64,000 nt of DNA from Candidatus Kryptobacter tengchongensis (GTDB taxonomy: Bacteria > Bacteroidota > Ignavibacteria > Kryptoniales > Kryptoniaceae), in the NCBI GenBank assembly GCA_001485605.1, contig FAON01000012.1:62001-126000 (forward strand). Reading direction: 5' to 3'. Every line of letters begins with the position of its first letter. Within the stretch, counting starts at the first letter, position 1. The translations under genes were made by a program, and so were the position numbers. This document shows positions 1 to 7,993 of the stretch, one piece after another. Under the pieces are notes generated by a model. The model made no database searches. It was not told the DNA's origin and saw only the letters and a program-made list of their open reading frames with translations.

Positions 1-239
1 CTGAAGGTGGATTCAATGTTAAAGGGAAAATTTATACTACTGGCAATGAACCATTTGTTGAGCTTGCGATTCAAACTGATGATGGCAAAATTTTTATCAT
101 TTCAAAAAATTCACCCGTGTATAAAGAGCTTTGGAAAAATCAGGGAGCTTTAGTTATCCTTGAGGTTGAAAAAAGAGAAACAAAGGGAATGGAAAAAGGC
201 AAGATAGTTGTTAAAGATTTTAAAATTTTATCAAAATAA
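1..239 (+). CDS. 3' end of an unrecognised gene (partial)
   Basis: An open frame entering from the left edge, read from base 3, gives the last 78 residues of a protein and ends at a TAA (237-239). The visible part alternates short beta-type segments and charged turns (for example VELAIQTDDGKIFIIS and ALVILEVEKRE) and ends KDFKILSK, which could suit a small OB-fold or beta-barrel domain, but no family is recognised. The next gene starts 17 bases later behind a strong Shine-Dalgarno sequence, so the two may be co-transcribed. The start and N-terminus are outside the window. Confidence 0.6.
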   Translation, partial: EGGFNVKGKIYTTGNEPFVELAIQTDDGKIFIISKNSPVYKELWKNQGALVILEVEKRETKGMEKGKIVVKDFKILSK

Positions 240-256
240 ACTCAAGGAGGGTCAAA

Positions 257-3200
257 ATGAAGTTGAAAATTTTCTTATTTTTTACTCTTTTTGCTCTCAT
301 AAATTTCTCTGCACTTGGGCAAAACCCACTTAAAAGCCAAGGAATAAATAAAGCAACACTTGAGAATATAAGCGATGAACCTGGGATACCAATATGCGCG
401 ACAATTTTCCTCAATGATGAAATAGCGAAACAAGCAGTTGAAAATACAAAAATTTATAATCCTGAAGTTTATGCGTTGATGCAAAAGGCGATGCTTGAAA
501 AAACATTGCCATTAAAAACTGCCGATACCGTTGGAACACGGAGAAACTTTTTCGTTTACAATCTCGTGACAAACCAATTTGATAATATTGTCGCAGAATT
601 AAGAGCGATTGGGAATTTAACTCAAGTTTGGGTGGATACAGTAGAACTTTACAATCAACATGTCACGCAGGTAGAAGTTAACGCAATTTTAAATGCTCTT
701 GAGAATCAAACCCCACCAGCTTCACGAAATCCCAACCTTGGGATAGTTGCACTTGACCATCAGTACTTCGGGAATCCGCCAAATAAAGATGGCGATGGGA
801 AAACAGATTTTCTAATAACCGATATAAAAGACGGATGGCAACCTGGTGGAAGTTATGTGGCTGGATTTTTCTTCTCTTGGGATCAAACAAATAACCAAGG
901 AAGCAACCAAAGGGACATACTTTATATTGATTCGTATCCTGGGATTTATTACAATAACACGAGAGATCCTCAAAGACCATTAAGCACCCTTGCCCATGAA
1001 TATCAACATTTAATCCATTACAACTATGATAAAGATGAAGCAACTTTTGTAAACGAAGGATTATCAGAAGTCGCAGAATATATCTGCGGGTATCCGCTCA
1101 GAAGTCCATCAAGATATTTCGCCAAGACAGATGTTCCTCTCTTTGATTGGAATAACATAAGCGGAGATGTTCTGGCTGATTATTCAAGAGCTGCCCTTTT
1201 CACACTTTATTACACAGAACAACTTGGAGATGATGTTTTAAAACTTGTTGTGCAAGAGCCCGGGAACGGGACTGCTGGTTTGAACAATGTCTTCATGAGT
1301 AAGGGAACAAATTTCACACAAATTTTAACAAATTGGTTCATTGCAAATTATCTAAATGATAAAACTGTTAACCCAAGATATGGATATACATATCAAATTT
1401 CTGGTAAACCGAAAGAAGCAAACTACCACACAGACCCAAATGTTAATGTTTTAAATCAAACTGTCTATGGTTATGCTGTTGATTACATTGCCTTTGCCTA
1501 TGGCGAGTCACTAAAGGTAACATTCACAACAAGTTCTTCACTTGTAAATATAAAAGCCATAAAACTTGGTTCATCAATTAAACAAGTTGTTGATGTAACC
1601 CCCGGGGTACAATTTGAGGTCCCAGAATTTGGTTCAACTGTGCAAATAGTTGTTTTCGTTGTGATAAATACAGGCTCAACATCTGCAACTTATTCTTACA
1701 GCTCCCAAGGGAGGCAAGTTGCTTTTTATGTTGAAACAGCCTACGATGATGGAATACCTGATAGATTCGCAGGTAACGCGAATTTTCTTGGTTTTGGAAA
1801 TAACAGGGCTGGGTTTGGTTGGGCTGTGAAATTTATCCCAGAAGTTAACACTAACCAACTCGTTTCTGCTAAAATACTTGCTGCATTTGCTCAGGAATTT
1901 TCAGGTTCAAACATCCCTGCTGATGCCCCAAAGGATTTCTACTTCCATATTTGGGCTGATAATAATGGTCTTCCAGGAAATGACATCATAACACCATTCA
2001 TTTACTCAACAAACAGACCTTCTTATGATGGACAGTTTTTAACAATTGATCTGACACCATATGCCTCGCAACTTAAAAATCTTGGAACAATTTATATTGG
2101 TTTTATTGAAAATGACACCATAGGAACTTATGTTGGGATGGATAGCACAACGAAAGCAAATTATACCTATGCTTTCTTTGGACCAACTTATCCAAACAAT
2201 CCAAACACATGGGTTCCGATGGAAAATTTGTCAGTGTCAAGTGGTGGAACGACCGTTCCTCTAAGGGGTTGGAATATGATGATGAGGGCAACATTTGCCT
2301 ATACTGATACGACGAAACCAAAGCTTATTGTTGGGTTTTTCCAAAATCCTATCTTTAGCGAGCGACTTGATGTCTTCGTTGCAAGTTCGTCAAAGCTCAA
2401 TAAAAACAATCTTTCAGGGACATTAACACAAGGTTCAAATGTTGTTAATCTACTTTTCCAACCAGTTCCAAATTCAAACGATAAAGTTTTCGTTGATAAT
2501 AACATTACTCTGACATCCAGCGGGACGATTGAGATAAGGGTTAGAGGAACAACAAAATATGGTTTCATTTATTCCGATACGGCGTATACATTTAATGTTC
2601 AATTTCTGCAATCGGTAAACGGTGGATATATCGCTTCAACAGATGGGAAAATGGAGGTTGAATTCGGGAAGAATTCACTCAGAGACAATTTGTATGTGAT
2701 TGCGTTTGCTGGCAATTCAGATGTTTTGAACACTGAAATTGAAAGATCAATTAATACAAAATTGAGTCAAATTTATACGCTAAGCCCCATTGGTTATGAG
2801 CTTAACAAACCAGCAACACTTAAAATTTATCTTGACCCCAATAAAATTTCATCCATACCATTAGATGAATTAACAATTGCATATTGGGATGGAACGCAAT
2901 GGGTACGGTTAAACTCCGTCGTTTCAAACTCAGGTGATTTTATCACAGCTGAAATAAGCAAATTGGGGCACTTCATAGTGACGAGGAAAAGTGAAGTTAC
3001 TGAAGTTAGCAGTCCTATGGTTGATATACCTCAAAGATTTGAACTTTATCAAAATTACCCAAATCCATTTAACCCATCAACGAGCATAACATTTGATCTT
3101 CCTGAAGACGCCTTTGTTACACTTAAAATTTACAACATCATCGGACAGGAGATAAGAACGATTGTGAATGATTTTAAAAACGCTGGAAGATACACAGTTG

Positions 3201-3310
3201 TATGGGATGGGAAAGATAATAGTGGTAAAATTGCCCCATCTGGAATTTATCTTTATAGAATAACGGCTGGAAAATTTAGCAAAACATTAAAAATGGTTTT
3301 GTCAAAATAA
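257..3310 (+). CDS. Secreted zinc metalloprotease with type IX sorting domain
   Basis: A 1017-residue exported protein. A signal peptide covers about residues 1-22 (hydrophobic run ending SALGQ). The catalytic region carries H247-E248-x-x-H251 followed by N266-E267-G-L-S-E271. HExxH plus a downstream NEGLSE is the gluzincin layout seen in M30 (hyicolysin)-like peptidases, in which the later Glu is the third zinc ligand. A long beta-rich middle follows. Residues 927-1017 form a C-terminal sorting domain (LYQNYPNPFNPS start, then GQEIRTIV and SGIYLYRI) that directs export through the type IX system in related bacteria. The start is fixed by AAGGAGGG at 244-251, five bases before ATG. A TPR lipoprotein follows 16 bases downstream. 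The substrate is unknown. Confidence 0.8.
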   Translation: MKLKIFLFFTLFALINFSALGQNPLKSQGINKATLENISDEPGIPICATIFLNDEIAKQAVENTKIYNPEVYALMQKAMLEKTLPLKTADTVGTRRNFFVYNLVTNQFDNIVAELRAIGNLTQVWVDTVELYNQHVTQVEVNAILNALENQTPPASRNPNLGIVALDHQYFGNPPNKDGDGKTDFLITDIKDGWQPGGSYVAGFFFSWDQTNNQGSNQRDILYIDSYPGIYYNNTRDPQRPLSTLAHEYQHLIHYNYDKDEATFVNEGLSEVAEYICGYPLRSPSRYFAKTDVPLFDWNNISGDVLADYSRAALFTLYYTEQLGDDVLKLVVQEPGNGTAGLNNVFMSKGTNFTQILTNWFIANYLNDKTVNPRYGYTYQISGKPKEANYHTDPNVNVLNQTVYGYAVDYIAFAYGESLKVTFTTSSSLVNIKAIKLGSSIKQVVDVTPGVQFEVPEFGSTVQIVVFVVINTGSTSATYSYSSQGRQVAFYVETAYDDGIPDRFAGNANFLGFGNNRAGFGWAVKFIPEVNTNQLVSAKILAAFAQEFSGSNIPADAPKDFYFHIWADNNGLPGNDIITPFIYSTNRPSYDGQFLTIDLTPYASQLKNLGTIYIGFIENDTIGTYVGMDSTTKANYTYAFFGPTYPNNPNTWVPMENLSVSSGGTTVPLRGWNMMMRATFAYTDTTKPKLIVGFFQNPIFSERLDVFVASSSKLNKNNLSGTLTQGSNVVNLLFQPVPNSNDKVFVDNNITLTSSGTIEIRVRGTTKYGFIYSDTAYTFNVQFLQSVNGGYIASTDGKMEVEFGKNSLRDNLYVIAFAGNSDVLNTEIERSINTKLSQIYTLSPIGYELNKPATLKIYLDPNKISSIPLDELTIAYWDGTQWVRLNSVVSNSGDFITAEISKLGHFIVTRKSEVTEVSSPMVDIPQRFELYQNYPNPFNPSTSITFDLPEDAFVTLKIYNIIGQEIRTIVNDFKNAGRYTVVWDGKDNSGKIAPSGIYLYRITAGKFSKTLKMVLSK

Positions 3311-3326
3311 AATTTCGGAGAAAAAA

Positions 3327-4295
3327 ATGAAAGGCTTTTTTAAGTTAACTTCAACTGTAACACTGGGTTTGCTAATTGTTTTCGCTCTCTTATCACTTAC
3401 ATCGTGCAAGAAACAACAACCATCTGGACCAAGTGAAACCATTTACATTAGCGTTTCGCCCAGCTCCCTTAACTTTGGATATGTTCCTGTAAATCAAAGT
3501 AAAGATATGCCATTTGTAATAAAGAATGGAAATAATTCAACAGGTAGATTAACTGGGGCTTTAAATGTAAGCGGGAATGGATTTTCACTTCAAGGTGCTA
3601 CACAATTTAATTTATCCCCGGGTGAATCTCTTTCGGTTTATGTAAGATTTGCCCCAGCTTCAGATGGAGCTTTTGCAGGGGCTCTTTCAATTACGCATAA
3701 TGCGACTAACCTTTCTTCACCTTTAACAATTCAATTAAATGGAAATGGCGATGCGACAATAAATCAAATCGTATCATTAATTCAATCTGGCTGGCAATCG
3801 TTTAGCAATAAAAATTATAACGACGCTTTCGCAAAGTTTGATCAGGCTGTTTCACTTGCGAGGACAAATTCAAGGTATGATAGTTTACAAGCCGAAGCAG
3901 AATGTGGTCGTGGGTGGTCAAGAGCATATAATCGTGAATTTCAACTTGCTAAAAATGATTTGTTAAGTGCACTTGCTCATCAAAGCGCATCTCAAAATGT
4001 CACCCTTAACTCAAAAGCTGGGCTTGCTTTCGTTCATCATGCGCTGAATGAATTTTCATCCGCAATTCAACGAGCGCTTGAGGTTTTAAATGCAAATCCA
4101 AATTATGTCTTCGTATATGACAATCGTGTGTATCATAAACGACTTCGCCTTGTCCTCGCCCAGTCATACTACACACTTGGAGATTTTCAGAACGCAGCAA
4201 GTCAGCTTGATATCATTGATCCTGCAGGAGCACCTCATTCAACTGATCCCACCGTTCTTCTAAGACAAATTCAGGAAATGTGGAGCAGGTTATGA
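3327..4295 (+). CDS. Lipoprotein with ASH-like domain and TPR repeats
   Basis: 322 residues. The N-terminus is a lipoprotein signal peptide with lipobox L24-T-S-C27, so the mature protein should be membrane-anchored. Residues about 40-145 read as an ASPM/SPD-2/Hydin-type (choice-of-anchor D) immunoglobulin fold: SPSSLNFGYVPVNQSKD at the start and FAPASDGAFAGALSI later are the usual signatures. From about residue 150 on there are helical TPR-like units (FSNKNYNDAFAKFDQAV, ALNEFSSAIQRALEVL, YYTLGDFQNAASQLD). A GGAG precedes the ATG by eight bases. TPR lipoproteins of this kind often act as scaffolds; the partner cannot be told from the sequence. It probably shares a transcript with the protease upstream. 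Confidence 0.7.
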   Translation: MKGFFKLTSTVTLGLLIVFALLSLTSCKKQQPSGPSETIYISVSPSSLNFGYVPVNQSKDMPFVIKNGNNSTGRLTGALNVSGNGFSLQGATQFNLSPGESLSVYVRFAPASDGAFAGALSITHNATNLSSPLTIQLNGNGDATINQIVSLIQSGWQSFSNKNYNDAFAKFDQAVSLARTNSRYDSLQAEAECGRGWSRAYNREFQLAKNDLLSALAHQSASQNVTLNSKAGLAFVHHALNEFSSAIQRALEVLNANPNYVFVYDNRVYHKRLRLVLAQSYYTLGDFQNAASQLDIIDPAGAPHSTDPTVLLRQIQEMWSRL

Positions 4296-4339
4296 TAAAA
4301 CATTATATTTTCTCCCAAACTTAAAGCGGAGCAAAAACG

Positions 4340-4585
4340 ATGTGCCTTGGGATTCCAGGAAAAATAATTGAAATTTTTGAAGAGAATGGATTAAAAATGG
4401 GGAAAGTTGATTTTGGTGGAGTTGTTAAAACCGTTTGCCTTGAGTATATACCCGATGCGCAAGTTGGAGATTATACTGTAGTTCATGTCGGCTTTGGGAT
4501 AAGCAAACTTAACGAACAAGAAGCTCAAGAGATGCTTTATTACCTTGAAAAAATGGGATTTTTAAGAAATGAACTCGGGGATTAA
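4340..4585 (+). CDS. hypC: Hydrogenase maturation chaperone HypC
   Basis: 81 residues, the normal size for HypC/HybG. It starts with the family signature MCLGIPGKI; Cys2 is the residue that binds HypD and the hydrogenase large-subunit precursor during assembly of the Fe(CN)2CO centre of [NiFe] hydrogenases. The rest (VDFGGVVKTVCLEYIPDAQVGDYTVVHVGF) matches the OB-like barrel of the family. A GCGGAG motif precedes the ATG. The 3' end overlaps hypE by 17 bases, implying coupled translation. No hydrogenase structural gene lies in this window, so the target enzyme must be encoded elsewhere. Confidence 0.95.
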   Translation: MCLGIPGKIIEIFEENGLKMGKVDFGGVVKTVCLEYIPDAQVGDYTVVHVGFGISKLNEQEAQEMLYYLEKMGFLRNELGD

Positions 4586-5642
4586 AAAAACTTTACACTT
4601 AGGATCAGATCCTGATTGCATGAAATTTTCCTCAACCTATGAAAAGATTTTACTCGGTCACGGAAGTGGAGGTAAATTAACAAGTGAACTTATAAAAAAT
4701 ATATTTCTTCCAGCTTTTTACAACCCTTATCTTTCAGAGCTTGGAGACCAGGCAATAATAAGCATAAACGGTTTAAAAATAGCTTTTACGACAGATTCAT
4801 ATGTTGTTGATCCAATTTTCTTTCCTGGTGGAAACATCGGGGAACTTGCGATAAATGGAACTGTAAACGATTTAGCCGTTGGAGGTGCAAAACCGCTATT
4901 CATAAGCGCGGGCTTCATAATTGAAGAAGGCTTCCAAATCTCAGATCTATGTTTAATCGTTGAAAGCATGAAAAAAGCATGCGAAAGAGCTGATGTGCTC
5001 CTTGTCACAGGCGACACTAAAGTTGTTGAAAAAGGAAAAGGTGATAAAATTTTTATCAACACATCTGGAATTGGGGTAATTGATCATGATATTGAAATTT
5101 CTCCGCGCAGAGTTAAACCTGGGGATAAAATTTTGATAAATGGTCCAATAGGATTACATGGGATAGCTATTTTATCAAAGCGCGAAGGCTTGGAATTTGA
5201 GATAGAAATTCAAAGTGATACAGCTCCGTTAAACCATCTTGTTCAGGATATTTTATCCATAAGTAAAAACATACACTGGATGCGTGATCCAACCCGAGGT
5301 GGTATATCAAGCGCGTTAAACGAACTCGCTCAATCTGCGAAAATTGGAGTTGAAATATGGGAACCGGAAATTCCAATACCTGAACCTGTCAAAGCAGCTT
5401 GTGAAATGCTTGGACTTGATCCACTTTATGTTGCTAACGAAGGTAAATTGATCGTAGTTGTATCACCAGAAGATGCAGAAAAAGTCCTTGAAACAATGCA
5501 AAATAATCCCTTCGGAAAAGAAGCAAGAATAATTGGCGAAATCACAGAAGAACATCCGGGAGTTGTCCTGATGAAAACTATCATCGGTGGGAAAAGAGTT
5601 GTTGATATGCTTGCTGGTGAACAACTCCCGAGAATATGCTAA
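4569..5642 (+). CDS. hypE: Hydrogenase maturation factor HypE
   Basis: 357 residues from this start. HypE dehydrates the thiocarboxamide that HypF builds on its C-terminal cysteine to thiocyanate, and then donates the cyanide for the hydrogenase iron. The N-terminal HGSGG and the DSYVVDPIFFPGG and NDLAVGGA motifs are those of the PurM/HypE ATP-binding fold, and the protein ends in the diagnostic PRIC with the acceptor Cys last. An internal ATG at 4620 would give 340 residues. I keep the first start because the stretch before it (DPDCMKFSSTYEKILL) resembles the N-terminal CPxP...Y segment of many HypE proteins. hypD, which usually lies between hypC and hypE, is absent. Confidence 0.94.
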   Translation: MNSGIKKTLHLGSDPDCMKFSSTYEKILLGHGSGGKLTSELIKNIFLPAFYNPYLSELGDQAIISINGLKIAFTTDSYVVDPIFFPGGNIGELAINGTVNDLAVGGAKPLFISAGFIIEEGFQISDLCLIVESMKKACERADVLLVTGDTKVVEKGKGDKIFINTSGIGVIDHDIEISPRRVKPGDKILINGPIGLHGIAILSKREGLEFEIEIQSDTAPLNHLVQDILSISKNIHWMRDPTRGGISSALNELAQSAKIGVEIWEPEIPIPEPVKAACEMLGLDPLYVANEGKLIVVVSPEDAEKVLETMQNNPFGKEARIIGEITEEHPGVVLMKTIIGGKRVVDMLAGEQLPRIC

Positions 5643-5696
5643 ATAGCCAATCTATGTAAGCAAAAATTTAGCAGATTAAACAAATATCTGTTAAAA

Positions 5697-6231
5697 TCAC
5701 TTGATTCTTTGAATTGCAATCTTCGCCATTTTGATGCCAATCTCTTTAGAAGGTAATGGATATGGGGGCAATGGATATATTTCAAGCACACTGTCTTTAA
5801 CTCGTACTACAAGCCGATTACCACCGGTCCAGTATGCTTCATCTCCGAGGTCAGAAATAGATTCGGTCTCTGGATCGTAGATAGTGCTCCCTTTCCGAGT
5901 TCTTTCTTTAACCCACTCCAACATTTCCAAAGCTTTCTTCCCACGACTATAATAGACGCCCACAGAGTGATGGCGTCCTGCTTTCCCACCCTCATAATAA
6001 CTATACCAACACACACATCTGGGCTGGTCCTTCTCAATTTCCACATCAACAACGGTTACACTCCCAAAATCACCAGATAGAGCATTTTCTACTTCTTTTT
6101 TAGTAAGTAAGTCACATGGATTAACTGCAGTTGATAAGGAAGATCCAATTTTTTGCTTTTGGCTGTGTTTGTGCATCAAGGGCTACGGGGAGAAGAAATG
6201 CTAATATCAAGGGCACGATTTTTATTCCCAC
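5697..6231 (-). pseudogene. Small exported protein, signal peptide out of frame
   Basis: The intact ORF runs from 6179 to 5697 (160 residues) and starts with an odd hydrophilic MMHKHSQKQK. It then has NPCDLLTKKEVENAL, CVCWYSYYEGG and SDLGDEAYWTGG, a pattern loosely like DUF3558-type small extracytoplasmic domains (weak resemblance). Immediately upstream, in the frame starting with GTG at 6231, is a textbook signal peptide: VGIKIVPLILAFLLPVALDA then QTQPKAK. That frame runs into a stop, but removing one A from the A6 run at 6149-6154 joins the two frames exactly at PKAK/IGSSLSTAVNP. It is therefore either a frameshifted gene, a sequencing error in the homopolymer, or slippage. No recognised function. 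It lies downstream of, and on the same strand as, a sorting-domain protein. Confidence 0.6.
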
Positions 6232-6287
6232 AAGCTTTAATTGCTTTACAAAGATTCCCCAAATAGCACTCCCAGTATATGTTCCTC

Positions 6288-7778
6288 TTATTTTATCATT
6301 TCCATTTTGTTTTGTTGAATAAATTTTCCTGCCTGTAAGCGAACAAAATAGACCCCACTTGGCAAACCCTTTGCCTCAAAAACAACTGAATATTCGCCTG
6401 AGTTTAATTCCTCATTCACCAGCGTTGCTACTTCTCTGCCAAGGATATCAAAAACTTTCAGGGTTACATGTTCTCGCTGCGGAAGGGAAAAGCGAATTGT
6501 AGTTGTTGGGTTAAATGGATTAGGATAATTTTGATAAAGTTTAAATTCTAATGGAGATCCGCTAACACTTTCAACTTTCGTGATCGGTGAAATCGTTACA
6601 CCGTAAACATCTCCATCCGTAAGATAAAGTTGATCGCCCCGAAAGCTTAATCTAAACCTTGTCGTAAAAGCAAGATATTTTCCATCTGCATAAACGGCAA
6701 AGCAAGAAACTGGATTTTTTATACCAAGGGTATCAAAAACTACAAATTCGTCACTCTTTGGACTTAAAGATAAATCAAAAAAGCGACCAATAACTTTTGA
6801 TGTTAAGTGATTTCCTGAAAATTCAAACCCTGTGCATGTAAACAATATCTCATCGTTGTTCACCACAGCGTAAGGAAGAATATGAGCATTAGAAGTAATC
6901 AAATTTCGTCCGCTTTGAGTTACTCCATCAGGACTTACAAATCTCGCATAAATTTTCCAACCGGTTATTTCCTCATCTGGGAAAAAGCAAATAAATTTTG
7001 CCCCGTCAAAAGTAACGAATAGCGGGTTATCGCTTGGTTCAGAACTTCCATCAATTAAAAAAGCTCCACCAATTTGATATCCACTTTCACTGATTATTTG
7101 TCCCCAAACTTCATTGTCATAGTCGCCTGCCTCTTTAATGAAACAAATCAGATATTTAGAACTGCCATAAGCAAGCGAATATTCTTTTCGCGCAGGAACA
7201 TTGGATATCTGAAAAGAACCTTCCATGTATCCATCCGGTCGTATAAATGTCCCAGCTAAATAATAAGCACCCGCGCTTTTAATTGCAAAAACAAGAAAAT
7301 ACTTATTGAGCGCTGAATTAAAATGAAGAGTTGAAACACCGCTTAAATAACATCGCAAAGTTGAATCTGAATATAAATTGCTTAACTGGAAAGTTTTAGC
7401 ATCAATAAAGCGATATTTAATTCCACCATATTCTCCATCTGTCCACACAACAAGAAAGCGACTGCCGTCAAAAGCAACCTGTGGGATACCAACTTCTAAA
7501 GCAGTATCTGGTATATTGGTTATCCCAAATAAAATTGGAGATCCTATTAAAGAGTTATCAACTTTTGATAAAAACTGCCCAATTATTTGAGCTCCACCTG
7601 TTGGTAATTCCTTCCGCATAATAACAAGATATTTTTCGCTGTCAAATGCACCCGCAAGTGCAAAAACGGAATCACTTCCAATTTCAACTAAAAATTCTGT
7701 TCCAATTTTTGGAACTTGGGAATTTAAAAGGTTCAGCGCGAATAAAAAAGTTAGAAAAATAAAAATTGAGGTTCTCAT
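6288..7778 (-). CDS. Secreted protein with type IX sorting domain
   Basis: 496 residues. Signal peptide at about 1-21 (MRTSIFIFLTFLFALNLLNSQ). The body, about 25-400, is a series of beta-strand repeats of the form YLVIMRKE, FLVVWTDGEYGG, YFLVFAIKSAGAYY, YLICFIKEAGDYDNEVWGQ and FICFFPDE, spaced like blades of a propeller, with no catalytic motif that I recognise. Residues 411-496 are a sorting domain (KLYQNYPNPFNPTTT start, LGREVATLV, PSGVYFVRLQAGK). An AAGGAG lies seven bases before the ATG. It is probably a surface or secreted protein. It is followed by the small frame-shifted exported gene, and upstream by the terminator of the ccm genes. Confidence 0.75.
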   Translation of the reverse strand: MRTSIFIFLTFLFALNLLNSQVPKIGTEFLVEIGSDSVFALAGAFDSEKYLVIMRKELPTGGAQIIGQFLSKVDNSLIGSPILFGITNIPDTALEVGIPQVAFDGSRFLVVWTDGEYGGIKYRFIDAKTFQLSNLYSDSTLRCYLSGVSTLHFNSALNKYFLVFAIKSAGAYYLAGTFIRPDGYMEGSFQISNVPARKEYSLAYGSSKYLICFIKEAGDYDNEVWGQIISESGYQIGGAFLIDGSSEPSDNPLFVTFDGAKFICFFPDEEITGWKIYARFVSPDGVTQSGRNLITSNAHILPYAVVNNDEILFTCTGFEFSGNHLTSKVIGRFFDLSLSPKSDEFVVFDTLGIKNPVSCFAVYADGKYLAFTTRFRLSFRGDQLYLTDGDVYGVTISPITKVESVSGSPLEFKLYQNYPNPFNPTTTIRFSLPQREHVTLKVFDILGREVATLVNEELNSGEYSVVFEAKGLPSGVYFVRLQAGKFIQQNKMEMIK

Positions 7779-7920
7779 AGTTATTTCTCCTTAAAAGCTA
7801 AATTTTTAAAGTTATTTTAATCAAAAGAACAGATGGGGCAGATTTATAATTTTCCCACCCCCTAAAATAGCCTCGCACGATAGCACCTAACAAGATAAAT
7901 AGAAAAACTATAAAAACAAA

Positions 7921-7951
7921 TTAAAAAGGTGTGCGTAAATCGCACACCTTT
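7921..7951 (-). terminator. Intrinsic terminator after ccmF
   Basis: A perfect 8-bp inverted repeat, GGTGTGCG (7928-7935) and CGCACACC (7941-7948), encloses a 5-base loop (TAAAT). On the minus strand the hairpin is followed by five T (complement of A at 7923-7927). It lies 43 bases past the ccmF stop, so it should end the ccm transcript and insulate the gene that starts at 7778. The flanking A/T runs would also allow weak termination on the plus strand. Confidence 0.8.
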
Positions 7952-7993
7952 ATTTAACTTATCTTTTGCCCCCAAATTTAAATAAAATTGAAG

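Noticed and set aside
678-1043. Minus-strand frames inside the first protease (and similar frames in other long genes)
   Set aside because: They lack any family motif or ribosome-binding site and are antisense shadows of strongly supported genes.
5643-5696. Hairpin between hypE and the convergent gene (CAGAT ... ATCTG)
   Set aside because: Only a five-base, A/T-rich stem with a long loop; not convincing as a terminator.
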